The notes below the pieces were generated by a model that worked only from the letters and a program-made list of their open reading frames with translations, made no database searches and was not told the origin of the DNA. DNA of 44,415 nucleotides from Campylobacter concisus. Lineage in GTDB: Bacteria > Campylobacterota > Campylobacteria > Campylobacterales > Campylobacteraceae. Both the position numbers and the translations under genes were made by a program. This document shows positions 1 to 7,453 of this stretch, piece by piece; position 1 is the first letter of the stretch; each line of letters opens with the position of its first letter. The stretch spans positions 1-44,415 of the forward strand of contig NZ_PPAW01000034.1 in assembly GCF_002913225.1 (NCBI RefSeq), written 5' to 3'.

Positions 1-661
1 GGTCACCACTAAATTTACGGCTCTCGTTTTTGGTATTTATCACTACATCCGCGCTTAGACTAACGCCGCTAAGCTCTTTAAACCAAAACTCATCTTTTTG
101 CACGCTAAAGCCAACAAGGGCAGGCGCGAGAGGTGAGAGCTCAATGCCAAATTCGCTAGCTATCTTGTAGCCAATGTCGCTTGCACCAAGGGCTTTGTAG
201 CTTAGTCCGCCACTTGCGATAACTAAATTTTTAGCTCTAAATTTCTCATCTTTTGTCAAAATTTCAAAAATTTCATCTACTTTTTTAGCGCCGATAACCT
301 CTTTGTTATAAAAAATATCTGCATTTTGCCTTTTTAAAAGTAGGCTCAAAACGCTCTTTGCACCGCTGTCACAGAAAAATTGATTTTGTTTTTGCTCGCT
401 AAATTTAAGCTCACTAAAAAATTTCAAAATCTGATCAGGGTTTAGTACTTTTAAAATTTGCTCTATAATTTTTTGCTCGCCAAGGTAGTTTTTGGCGCTT
501 ACAAAGCGGTTTGTGATGTTGCATCTGCCGCCACCGCTTGCTAAGATTTTTTTACCAGTGCTGCTGTTTTTTTCTAAAATGGCAACCCTTTTGCCTTTTA
601 AATTTGCCCCTAAAAAGAGCCCGCTAGCGCCAGCACCAACGATGATGACGTCGTAGATCAA
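1..661 (-). CDS. NAD(P)/FAD-dependent oxidoreductase, HI0933/BaiN family (partial, N-terminal part)
   Basis: This is the first ~220 residues of a flavoprotein; the C-terminus lies beyond the left edge. The N-terminus begins LIYDVIIVGAGASGLF, a Rossmann dinucleotide-binding fold with GxGxxG for the FAD ADP moiety. It is followed by the family-typical GGGRCNITN segment and an ASGGLSYKALGASDIGY segment, both characteristic of HI0933-like proteins (often annotated 'aminoacetone oxidase family' or BaiN). No ATG fits; the likely start is a TTG at 659-661 that overlaps the stop of the upstream MFS gene (TTGA overlap), implying translational coupling. The physiological substrate of this family is mostly unknown, so only the family is called. 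Confidence 0.85.
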   Translation of the reverse strand, partial: MIYDVIIVGAGASGLFLGANLKGKRVAILEKNSSTGKKILASGGGRCNITNRFVSAKNYLGEQKIIEQILKVLNPDQILKFFSELKFSEQKQNQFFCDSGAKSVLSLLLKRQNADIFYNKEVIGAKKVDEIFEILTKDEKFRAKNLVIASGGLSYKALGASDIGYKIASEFGIELSPLAPALVGFSVQKDEFWFKELSGVSLSADVVINTKNESRKFSGD

Positions 662-1959
662 AACTTCAAGCTCTCTTTTAAAGCCGCCTCGCTTGTTAGG
701 CGAGAGTCAAATTTGATCACTTGATTTTTCTCGTTTTTGTAATAATCCACCACGCCTTTTTGGCTGTTTAGAAGCTCTAAATTTAAGCTCGCTTCTGGGC
801 TTAGGTAGATATTTTTAAAAATTCTTGGGTCATTTAGGCTAAAAAGCAAAACAAGCCAAATCACGCAAAGCACCACACAGACGATGGCAAGCACTTTAAA
901 GTCAAAGGCGTGCATGATGTATCCGCCAACAGCGCCCCCAATGAAGCTTCCAAAGTAGCCAAATGAGTTAAAGATGCCAAGAGCGGTGCCTTTTTGTGAG
1001 GATTTTACAAATTTGGTCGCGGTTGATTGCATGATTGGCTCGTGAAGGTTAAAACCTATAAAAAATATCGCGATACCAACCACAAAGATAAATTTCGTAA
1101 AGCTAAGGGCAAAAATAGCGTAGGTTATGGCAAAAAGCAGCGTGCCAGCTATCAAGATGACCTTGCTAAACCCCTTGCCATCGCCCAGCGCGCCAGCTAG
1201 CCCCATAGCCAAAAAACCAAGCACAGCGCCAAGCGTATAGACCTTGTAAAGTTCGCTGCTCTCATAGCCATACTCTCTTACCAAAACGATAGGGATCACT
1301 AAAAATGCGATGCTTGTGAGCATCTTTTGCATAAAAGAGGTGAAATTTATGATCATATAGTCTTTTTGTAAAAAGAGTTTGCCAAATGGCACCTTCTGGG
1401 CCTTTGCGCTCACTTTTATCTCTTTTGGCACGACGGTGTAGAGTAGCACGACGCAAAGCAAGCTAAGAGCAGCGCTTAGATAAAAGAGGCTTGAAAGCCC
1501 GTAGTCTTTGGCAAGAAGCGGTCCAAGCACCATCGAAAGCGTAAAACTAAGCCCTATAAAAGCGCCCATTATCGCCATAGCTTTTGAGCGATTTTCTTCA
1601 GCCACAAAGTCGCTTATCATCGCTGTTGCCACGGCTCCTACAGCCCCCACACCTTGTAAAAACCTACCAAAAAGCATTGTGTAAATTTCACTTGCTAGAG
1701 CGCAGACGATAGAGCCAACCACAAAGATCAAAAGCCCGATGGTTAGGGCTTTTTTGCGGCCGATCTTATCTGAAAGAGCGCCAAAAGGCACTTGAAATAT
1801 CATCTGTGAGATCGCATAGACGCCTACTATTAGCCCAACTAAAAATTCATTTGCACCCTCTAAATTTAGGGCATAAAGGCTAAGCACCGGTAGGACTATA
1901 AAAAGTCCAAAAAATCTGCTAGCTACGATAAAAGATAGTGGCAAAACGCTTTTTAACAT
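658..1959 (-). CDS. MFS transporter, YajR-like drug/proton antiporter
   Basis: A 433-residue inner-membrane transporter with twelve predicted hydrophobic segments. The cytoplasmic loop 2-3 carries GALSDKIGRKKAL, the classic MFS motif A, and the fifth helix region (GLSFTLSMVLGPLLA) resembles the drug/proton antiporter motif C. After the last helix there is a ~55-residue soluble tail (GVVDYYKNEKNQVIKFDSRL region) that resembles a shortened YAM domain, the ferredoxin-like C-terminal domain of E. coli YajR. The substrate cannot be read from sequence. ATG at 1957-1959 follows an AAGGGAA ribosome site, and a TAAAAT -10 box lies at 1996-2001 on this strand. It is translationally coupled to the downstream flavoprotein gene and diverges from rdgB, a neighbourhood I recall from C. 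jejuni (Cj1374c/Cj1375). Confidence 0.85.
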   Translation of the reverse strand: MLKSVLPLSFIVASRFFGLFIVLPVLSLYALNLEGANEFLVGLIVGVYAISQMIFQVPFGALSDKIGRKKALTIGLLIFVVGSIVCALASEIYTMLFGRFLQGVGAVGAVATAMISDFVAEENRSKAMAIMGAFIGLSFTLSMVLGPLLAKDYGLSSLFYLSAALSLLCVVLLYTVVPKEIKVSAKAQKVPFGKLFLQKDYMIINFTSFMQKMLTSIAFLVIPIVLVREYGYESSELYKVYTLGAVLGFLAMGLAGALGDGKGFSKVILIAGTLLFAITYAIFALSFTKFIFVVGIAIFFIGFNLHEPIMQSTATKFVKSSQKGTALGIFNSFGYFGSFIGGAVGGYIMHAFDFKVLAIVCVVLCVIWLVLLFSLNDPRIFKNIYLSPEASLNLELLNSQKGVVDYYKNEKNQVIKFDSRLTSEAALKESLKF

Positions 1960-1995
1960 AAATTTTCCCTTACTTTTAAAAGGACTAAGTTTATC

Positions 1996-2001
1996 ATTTT
2001 A
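1996..2001 (-). promoter_or_regulatory. putative sigma70 -10 box for the MFS operon
   Basis: TAAAAT on the minus strand within TGTTAAAATGA, 37 bases before the MFS start. It has the extended -10 look of Campylobacter housekeeping promoters, which lack a strong -35. It shares the short divergent region with the rdgB promoter. Confidence 0.4.
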
Positions 2002-2039
2002 ACACTAATTTAAATTTAAAAATTTAATCTACTTTTTTG

Positions 2040-2045
2040 TAAAAT
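2040..2045 (+). promoter_or_regulatory. putative sigma70 -10 box for rdgB
   Basis: TAAAAT in the context TTTTTTGTAAAATACG, 27 bases before the rdgB ATG, which follows a CAAGGAG ribosome site. The spacing and sequence match the -10 boxes seen before other genes in this window. Confidence 0.45.
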
Positions 2046-2071
2046 ACGCCTAAAAATCAAGGAGTTTTGCG

Positions 2072-2713
2072 ATGAAAATCGTGCTTGCGACATCAAATTT
2101 AGACAAAGTAAAAGAGATAAAAGAGTTTTTAAAAGGCTATGAAATTTACGCACTAAGCGAGGTTGTGAAGCCATTTGAGATCGTTGAAGATGGTAGCACT
2201 TTTCAGCAAAATGCGCTCATAAAGTCAAGAGCTGTCTTTGCAAAGCTTAAAGAGCAGGGACTTGATAGCGAGTTTGTCTCACTTAGCGATGATAGTGGCA
2301 TCAGCGTGGATGCACTTGGTGGCGAGCCAGGGATCTACTCGGCGCGCTATTTTGACCTTGATGAAAATGGCAAAGTGTGTGGCAAAAACGCAAATGACAC
2401 AAACAATAGAGCAAAGCTAATTAGCAAGCTAAACGCTCTAAATTTACAAAGCTCACTGGCTCACTACACCGCTTGTATCGCTATTAGCTCAAAATTTGGA
2501 GACTACACGGCGCATGGCTTTATGTATGGCGAGGCGATAAACGATGAGCGTGGCACAAACGGCTTTGGCTACGACGCACTCTTTATCCCAGATGGCTTTA
2601 ACAAGACGCTTGGCGAGCTAGATAACGAGACGAAGCTTAAGATTTCTCACCGCTCAAAGGGGCTCGAGCTTGCAAATTTTGTGCTAAAAAGTCTAAAGAA
2701 AAACTTTAGTTAA
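2072..2713 (+). CDS. rdgB: non-canonical purine NTP pyrophosphatase (RdgB/HAM1 family)
   Basis: A 213-residue cytoplasmic house-cleaning enzyme that hydrolyses dITP, XTP and similar deaminated purine nucleotides to monophosphates, keeping them out of DNA and RNA. The N-terminus MKIVLATSNLDKVKEI is the family's nucleotide-binding signature. SDDSGISVDALGGEPGIYSARY is the hallmark central motif, and GTNGFGYDALFIP and SHRSKGL close the active site. Length is usual for the family. The ATG has a good AAGGAG ribosome site. The last 8 bp overlap the 3' end of the convergent TPR pseudogene. Confidence 0.95.
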   Translation: MKIVLATSNLDKVKEIKEFLKGYEIYALSEVVKPFEIVEDGSTFQQNALIKSRAVFAKLKEQGLDSEFVSLSDDSGISVDALGGEPGIYSARYFDLDENGKVCGKNANDTNNRAKLISKLNALNLQSSLAHYTACIAISSKFGDYTAHGFMYGEAINDERGTNGFGYDALFIPDGFNKTLGELDNETKLKISHRSKGLELANFVLKSLKKNFS

Positions 2714-3429
2714 GCTCCTTTAGCCCCTTGTTGGCTCGTTCCAAAAGACCAAGCACACGAGGGTTTTGCTCCTTGCTTTTTAAAATTTCAAGTACTTCTT
2801 TGCAGTTTTTGGCAGCTTCGTCCTTTTGCTCAAGCTTTACTAGATCGTTAGCGACCTCTATTAAAAGCTCTGATCGCACAAGCTCGTTGCCACTTAACTC
2901 TGGTGTGATATCGAGCAAATTTAACGCTAAAATGTGCTTGTTGAAGGCATTTGCAAAGTCATTTTTTCATGTAGTAGGCGTTACCGATGGACTTTATGCA
3001 AAGCAGCTCGTCGCGCATCGGCGTATTTGGCGTGACGTCATAAATTTTTTGAGCTTCTTGAAAATTAGCAAGCGCTTCATCGTATTTGCCTAGCGCCTTT
3101 TTTGCTGCGCCTATGTTTTGATAAGAGCGCGCTAGCAGCAGTTTGTCACTAACGTTTGCCGCGAGCTCAAACGCTCTTTGTGAGAGCTCTAACGCCTTTT
3201 GTGGCTCTTTATTTACCATGCAAATGCTAGCGCCATTTATGAGCGAAGTGATCGCCTGCTCGGTGTTGCCCTCTTTTAAGCAGACATCAGTCGCTTGCTC
3301 AGCTAAATTTATGGCTCTCTCCAAATTTCTATCGCTTTTATAAAACTCATTTACGCTCTCTTGCACCAGCTCGTCGCAGCTATTTGCAAAGAGGCAAATC
3401 GGCGCTAAAAATGGCAAAATTTTCTTCAT
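2706..3429 (-). pseudogene. TPR-repeat periplasmic protein, interrupted by a single-base frameshift
   Basis: The first reading frame (3429 to 2959) encodes a signal peptide (MKKILPFLAPICLFANS) and TPR-like helical repeats such as LARSYQNIGAAKKALGKYDEALANFQEAQKIYD. It ends at a TGA just after YYMKK. The next frame continues without a break as DFANAFNKHILALNLLDITPEL and runs to 2706. The junction is a run of six A on the coding strand (2962-2967). With five A it would read YYMKNDFANAF and give one ~240-residue TPR protein. The reading frame after the TGA is the +1 frame. The cause could be a true indel, a sequencing or assembly error in the homopolymer, or translational recoding, since AAA-TGA-C has a weak stop context. 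The function of the intact protein is unknown; the TPR array and signal peptide suggest a periplasmic scaffold. Confidence 0.8.
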
Positions 3430-3492
3430 ATCTTTCCTTTAAATTTTTGGCTTATTTTACCTTTTAAATCGAGAAATTTATATTAACTTTGC

Positions 3493-3498
3493 TAAAAT
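3493..3498 (+). promoter_or_regulatory. putative sigma70 -10 box
   Basis: TAAAAT within TTGCTAAAATCAC, 25 bases upstream of the carboxynorspermidine synthase ATG, which itself follows an AAGGAG ribosome site. Confidence 0.45.
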
Positions 3499-3522
3499 CA
3501 CTAAAATTTTAAGGAGCCAAAA

Positions 3523-4734
3523 ATGTCAAATATCTTAATCATCGGAGCAGGTGGAGTTAGCCAAGTCGCAACCGTAAAATGTGCGATGAACTCGGACGTT
3601 TTTACAAATATCACCCTAGCAAGCCGCACAAAAAGCAAGTGCGACGCGATCGCTAAATTTATAAAAGATCGCCTTGGTGTGCAGATAAACACCGCGCAGA
3701 TCGACGCTGACGACACGGTGGCCGTGGTGGAGCTCATCAAGCAAACAAAGGCTGATCTGCTTCTAAACGTCGCGCTACCATATCAAGACCTAACCCTTAT
3801 GGATGCTTGCGTAAAGGCTGGCATACCTTACATCGACACCGCAAACTACGAGCACCCAGACACCGCAAAATTTGAGTACAAGCTTCAGTGGGCAAAGGAT
3901 AGTGACTTCAAAAATGCTAGCACCATGGCGCTTCTTGGCTCTGGCTTTGACCCAGGCGTGACAAACGTATTTTGTGCCTATGCACAGCAAAATTTATTTG
4001 ACGAGATCCACGAGATCGACATCCTAGACTGCAACGCTGGCGATCACGGATATCCATTTGCGACAAATTTCAACCCAGAGATAAATTTACGTGAAGTTAG
4101 CGCAAATGGCCGCTACTGGGAGGCTGGCAAGTGGATCGAGACAAAGCCTATGCAGATAATGTTTAAGTGGGACTACCCAAAAGTAGGCGTCAAAGATAGC
4201 TATCTACTCTATCACGAGGAGCTAGAAAGCTTGGTAAAAAACATCAAAGGACTAAAGAGAATCCGCTTTTTCATGACCTTTGGACAAAGCTACCTAACCC
4301 ACATGAAGTGCCTAGAAAACGTCGGCATGCTACGCATCGACGAGGTCGAGCATAACGGCATGAAAATCGTGCCGATCCAGTTTTTAAAGACGCTTTTGCC
4401 TGACCCTGCAAGCCTTGGCCCTCGCACAAAAGGCAAAACAAACATCGGCTGCGTGATACGTGGGCTAAAAGATGGCAAAGAGCGCCAAGTCTATATCTAC
4501 AACGTCTGCGACCACGAGGCTTGCTACGCCGAGACAGGCGCGCAGGCTGTTAGCTACACCACAGGCGTGCCAGCGATGATCGGCTCGCTAATGGTCGCAA
4601 AAGGCATCTGGAGTGGCAAAGGCGTCTTTAACATGGAGAATTTCGACGCAAAACCTTTCATGGACGAGCTAAATAAGCAGGGGCTGCCGTGGGAGGTAAT
4701 CGAAATGAAGCCAGGAGAGAGATACGAAGTTTAA
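3523..4734 (+). CDS. carboxynorspermidine synthase (saccharopine dehydrogenase family)
   Basis: A 403-residue cytoplasmic NADPH-dependent enzyme. It begins MSNILIIGAGGVSQVATVKC, a Rossmann fold with GxGGVxxxxA, followed by a saccharopine-dehydrogenase-type catalytic domain (LLGSGFDPGVTNVFCAY; TGAQAVSYTTGVPAMIG). Proteins with this N-terminus and length in Campylobacter (Cj0172c) reductively condense aspartate beta-semialdehyde with a diamine to carboxynorspermidine or carboxyspermidine, the step before NspC in the alternative spermidine route used by organisms lacking SpeD/SpeE. No decarboxylase gene is adjacent here. Annotation pipelines often label it simply 'saccharopine dehydrogenase'. 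The start ATG is set by AAGGAG at 3511-3516. GC is somewhat higher than in its neighbours, consistent with a well-expressed core gene. Confidence 0.88.
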   Translation: MSNILIIGAGGVSQVATVKCAMNSDVFTNITLASRTKSKCDAIAKFIKDRLGVQINTAQIDADDTVAVVELIKQTKADLLLNVALPYQDLTLMDACVKAGIPYIDTANYEHPDTAKFEYKLQWAKDSDFKNASTMALLGSGFDPGVTNVFCAYAQQNLFDEIHEIDILDCNAGDHGYPFATNFNPEINLREVSANGRYWEAGKWIETKPMQIMFKWDYPKVGVKDSYLLYHEELESLVKNIKGLKRIRFFMTFGQSYLTHMKCLENVGMLRIDEVEHNGMKIVPIQFLKTLLPDPASLGPRTKGKTNIGCVIRGLKDGKERQVYIYNVCDHEACYAETGAQAVSYTTGVPAMIGSLMVAKGIWSGKGVFNMENFDAKPFMDELNKQGLPWEVIEMKPGERYEV

Positions 4735-4745
4735 ATTTTAGACTC

Positions 4746-4870
4746 TTTAGGCTTGTCTTTTTCTACTTATACTTCGTTGGTTTTAAATTTTGCTCGGTCA
4801 TTACCCACTCGGTAACTCCCGTCACAAAATTTAAAACCGCCTTGTCTAAGCGAAAAATACTTTGCCTAAA
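4746..4870. repeat. nested inverted repeat (possible structured RNA or palindromic element)
   Basis: Three nested pairings are visible. The outer is TTTAGGC (4746-4752) with GCCTAAA (4864-4870), next TTTTTC (4758-4763) with GAAAAA (4852-4857). The core is a perfect 14-bp arm GGTTTTAAATTTTG (4779-4792) with CAAAATTTAAAACC (4825-4838). At the tip, TTACC (4801-4805) pairs with GGTAA (4811-4815) around the loop CACTC. Together they form one long imperfect hairpin of about 125 bases. The right arm overlaps the first copy of the 47-bp direct repeat by one base at its inner edge and contains its beginning. It could terminate transcription from the upstream gene, but there is no U-tract and it is far larger than a terminator. 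Confidence 0.6.
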
Positions 4871-4884
4871 TTTATTAAATTTAA
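4838..4884 (+). repeat. 47-bp direct repeat, copy 1
   Basis: It begins CGCCTTGTCTAAGCGAAAAA and ends TTTATTAAATTTAA. It matches 5041-5087 at 45 of 47 positions; the differences are T/C at 4843/5046 and T/C at 4863/5066. Period between copies is 203 bp. Confidence 0.8.
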
Positions 4885-5040
4885 TACCTTGAAAGACTAT
4901 CTGTTTAGTCTTGGGATGAAAATTTCTTCGCCTCTGCTAGCAGTTGCGACCCTTGGGGATGCAAAGCCCAAAATCCATCTCACGATACTTCGTCAGAGAC
5001 CTTGCTGCATTTAAATTTAATAACACACTAAATCGAATTT

Positions 5041-5087
5041 CGCCTCGTCTAAGCGAAAAATACTTCGCCTAAATTTATTAAATTTAA
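5041..5087 (+). repeat. 47-bp direct repeat, copy 2
   Basis: Second copy of the 4838-4884 repeat. Here the preceding bases let TTTCGC (5038-5043) pair with GCGAAA (5053-5058), a small hairpin not possible in copy 1. It lies ~70 bp upstream of the rmuC promoter. Confidence 0.8.
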
Positions 5088-5154
5088 CCACTAAATTTTA
5101 TCTCTCCTTTTTGGTTGCAAGCTATTTTTCACAACTCTTTTACAAATTTTCAAA

Positions 5155-5160
5155 TATAAT
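5155..5160 (+). promoter_or_regulatory. sigma70 -10 box for rmuC
   Basis: A perfect TATAAT in CAAATATAATAAAG, 28 bases before the rmuC GTG start; AAAAGGA at 5174-5180 supplies the ribosome site. Confidence 0.55.
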
Positions 5161-5187
5161 AAAGCCAAAATTTAAAAGGAAATTTCG

Positions 5188-6720
5188 GTGCTAACGATAG
5201 AAATTTTATATATTTTGGTAGCAGCTCTTACGCTTGTTTGCGTTATCTTGGCAGCTTTTTTGATAAGTGCAAATTTGAAAAATACAAAGCAAAGAGAAGC
5301 TTTGGAAAATTTACAAGATGAGCTAAAAGATAGTGAGCGGCTAAATATCGAGCAAAGAGCAAAGCTTGAAGCAAATAGTGACAAGATAAATGAGCTAGCT
5401 AAAAATTTAGACGAGTATAAAATTTCACTCAAGCAAAAAGATGAAAAAGAGGACGAGCTAGAGCGCGAGCTAAGGCGTCTAAACGAGGAGCTTGGCAGCC
5501 AGACAAAGATGGCTGAGATGGCAAAGACGCTATCTTTAAATTTGCAAAACGAGCTTGGCGCAAAAGAGGATGAGCTAAAAAGATCAAACGAGAGTGAAAA
5601 CGAGCTAAAACGCGCTATCGTCGCACTAAAAAGCGAGATCGAGGCCAAAGAAAACATCCTAAGATCGCAAGAAGAGAATTTAAAAAAGGTGAAAAATGAG
5701 CTAAATTTAGAGTTTGCAAACCTTGCAAATAAGATATTTGAAGAAAAAAGTGCAAATTTCTCAAAAAACAGCAAAGAGTCGCTTGAGCTCTTGCTAACGC
5801 CACTTGGAGAGAAGATAACAAGCTTTGAAAAGAGGGTAAATGACGCCCACAGCGACTCGCAAAAGAGCGCAGGCGAGCTTAGTGCGCAGCTAAAAGAGGT
5901 GGTCGAGCTTGGCAAAAATATGTCAAAAGAGGCAAACTCACTAAGCACGGCGCTAAAAGGCAGCAACAAGGTCCTTGGCAACTGGGGCGAGATGCAGCTT
6001 GAGCGCACACTAGAGGCTGCGGGGCTAGAAAAAGGCACGCACTACACTACGCAAGAGAGTTTTGACGTGAGCGGCAAGAAGCTCATACCTGACTTTGTCA
6101 TAAATTTCCCAGACGACAAACAGATGATAATAGACAGCAAAGTCTCACTCCATGCCTATGAAAAAGCTGTCGCTGCGGCTGACCTGGCCCAGAGCAAAAT
6201 CGCTCTTGGCGAGCATATCGCCTCAATAAAAAAACACATCGACGAGCTAGCTAAAAAAGACTACTCGTCGCTTGTAAAAAGCCCTGATTTTGTGCTGATG
6301 TTTGTGCCAGTTGAGCCGGCATTTTTGGAGGCTTTGAAATTTGATCCAAATTTGTTTAACTACGGCTATGAGAAAAAAGTGGTGTTAGTCTCGCACACGA
6401 CGCTCATGCCGCTACTTCGTGTGGTGGCAAATTTATGGCGTATGGAAAATGGCAACAAAGAGGCGAAGGAAATTTTAAAAAGCGCAAATGAAATTTATGA
6501 GAAATTTTGCACCGTCGCTGAGAAGCTAAATAGGCTTGGAAACTCGGTGAGATCGGTAAATGATAACTTCAACGAGGTCGTTAAAAGCGTGAGCGGACAA
6601 GGTGGGCTTGATAGCAGGCTGGAGAAATTTAAAAAGATCGCTATAAATCCCAAAGATACGCAGGTAAAAGAGCTTGAAGCAAGACCTAGAGAGATCTTGC
6701 TAGCTAGCTCTAAAGAGTAA
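5188..6720 (+). CDS. rmuC: DNA recombination protein RmuC
   Basis: A 510-residue protein with an N-terminal membrane helix (ILYILVAALTLVCVILAAFLI, roughly residues 6-27), a long charged coiled coil (about 30-200) and the conserved RmuC domain. That domain contains NWGEMQLERTLEAAGLEKG, a PDFVINFPD/IIDSKVSL core resembling a PD-(D/E)XK nuclease fold, and the FVPVEPAF and HTTLMPLLRVVANLW segments. In E. coli RmuC limits short inverted-repeat-mediated rearrangement; a direct nuclease activity is inferred from the fold. It starts with GTG at 5188, placed by AAAAGGA eight bases upstream. It is monocistronic, convergent with the DUF6803-type gene. A 288-codon open frame antisense to it is a compositional shadow. 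Confidence 0.93.
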   Translation: MLTIEILYILVAALTLVCVILAAFLISANLKNTKQREALENLQDELKDSERLNIEQRAKLEANSDKINELAKNLDEYKISLKQKDEKEDELERELRRLNEELGSQTKMAEMAKTLSLNLQNELGAKEDELKRSNESENELKRAIVALKSEIEAKENILRSQEENLKKVKNELNLEFANLANKIFEEKSANFSKNSKESLELLLTPLGEKITSFEKRVNDAHSDSQKSAGELSAQLKEVVELGKNMSKEANSLSTALKGSNKVLGNWGEMQLERTLEAAGLEKGTHYTTQESFDVSGKKLIPDFVINFPDDKQMIIDSKVSLHAYEKAVAAADLAQSKIALGEHIASIKKHIDELAKKDYSSLVKSPDFVLMFVPVEPAFLEALKFDPNLFNYGYEKKVVLVSHTTLMPLLRVVANLWRMENGNKEAKEILKSANEIYEKFCTVAEKLNRLGNSVRSVNDNFNEVVKSVSGQGGLDSRLEKFKKIAINPKDTQVKELEARPREILLASSKE

Positions 6721-6737
6721 ATTTGGAGCTTTTAAAT

Positions 6738-7322
6738 TTAGTGATGCATGTGCATATTAGTTGAGTTATCATCACTCATATTTTGCATCATCTTGTGGTG
6801 ATCGTGCATTGGCATATCTGCTGGCATGTTCATTGGCATATCCATCGCACCGTTTTCAGCCTTGTAGCCAGTTATGGTAGGATCAACCATGCCAAATATC
6901 ATTGCGACGTGTGCGACGATCAAGAAGAATATGAGTAGGCAAAAGTGAAGCTTTAGCTTTGCCTTTTCGCTTGCGTTTTTGTAGATCAAATTTAGCTCTA
7001 AAAGTGCGATGCCAAGAAGTGGGATGACGCCGATGAGATATGAGTAGATAGCGATGACATCGGCATATCCGCGCCATTTTATACTTGGATAAATTTTTGC
7101 TAAAAAGTAGATCACAAGAGCTGTAAAATAGACCCCAAGTACTATGCCAACAAATTTGCTAACGGCCTTAAAGCCAGCATTTTTGCCGCTATCCATGCGA
7201 TACATCGTAAAAAACTCCATCGCCACTAAAAGCTCCGTAAGCCCTACAGGTATCACCATGTAGAGGATTAGATTGTAGGGTTGATCGAGCGATAAAAGCT
7301 CCATGTAGTGTGTCATTACCAT
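6738..7322 (-). CDS. DUF6803-type integral membrane protein with Met/His-rich tail
   Basis: A 194-residue protein with about five membrane helices (LILYMVIPVGLTELLVAMEF; FVGIVLGVYFTALVIYFLA; IYSYLIGVIPLLGIALLEL; LHFCLLIFFLIVAHVAMIFGM among them). The last 36 residues contain 11 Met and 6 His (MDMPMNMP...MHDHHKMM...NMHMHH), a typical metal-binding composition, most plausibly copper or nickel. I match it from memory to the poorly characterised DUF6803 family. It is the third gene of the minus arm behind the large Fe-S protein and the TorD-like chaperone (131-bp gap), divergent from selA/selB/fdhAB. It might be a membrane partner or metal supplier for this respiratory system, but this is inference. 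The ATG follows AAAGGAT. Confidence 0.7.
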   Translation of the reverse strand: MVMTHYMELLSLDQPYNLILYMVIPVGLTELLVAMEFFTMYRMDSGKNAGFKAVSKFVGIVLGVYFTALVIYFLAKIYPSIKWRGYADVIAIYSYLIGVIPLLGIALLELNLIYKNASEKAKLKLHFCLLIFFLIVAHVAMIFGMVDPTITGYKAENGAMDMPMNMPADMPMHDHHKMMQNMSDDNSTNMHMHH

Positions 7323-7453
7323 TGTAAATCCTTTGTAAAAATTTAAAGAAATTTACTACCAAAGGGCTAAGATAGTTAAAAAATATCAAGAATAGTTGCA
7401 AAAATTAAGCGAATGTTAAATTTACTCCTAGCTAGACTAAGAGTAAATTTAAG

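Larger units (their letters stand above)
4735..5154. other. gene-free region rich in hairpins and repeats
   Basis: No coding frame here has a ribosome site or recognisable product. The stretch holds a large two-armed inverted repeat (4746-4870), a 7-bp stem at 4893-4912 (AAGACTA/TAGTCTT), a TTGGG/CCCAA stem at 4953-4971, and two copies of a 47-mer (4838-4884, 5041-5087). The density of paired arms suggests a mobile-type intergenic element or a structured RNA rather than decayed coding sequence. I do not recognise the family. Confidence 0.6.

Noticed and set aside
2728-3093. 121-codon plus-strand frame across the TPR pseudogene
   Set aside because: Complement of the TPR helices, Ser/Phe-rich composition and no ribosome site; the minus-strand TPR pattern is clear.
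4735-5154. tRNA or rRNA gene in the hairpin-rich gap
   Set aside because: No cloverleaf with TTCGAAT-type T arm and no rRNA-like sequence could be traced; the stems form a linear hairpin instead.
4735-5187. CRISPR array in the repeat-rich gap
   Set aside because: Only two copies of the 47-mer, 203 bp apart, with no regular spacers or cas genes.
5172-6038. 288-codon minus-strand open frame, Ser/Phe-rich, antisense to rmuC
   Set aside because: It is the mirror of the Lys/Glu-rich coiled coil of RmuC; no ribosome site and low-complexity product.
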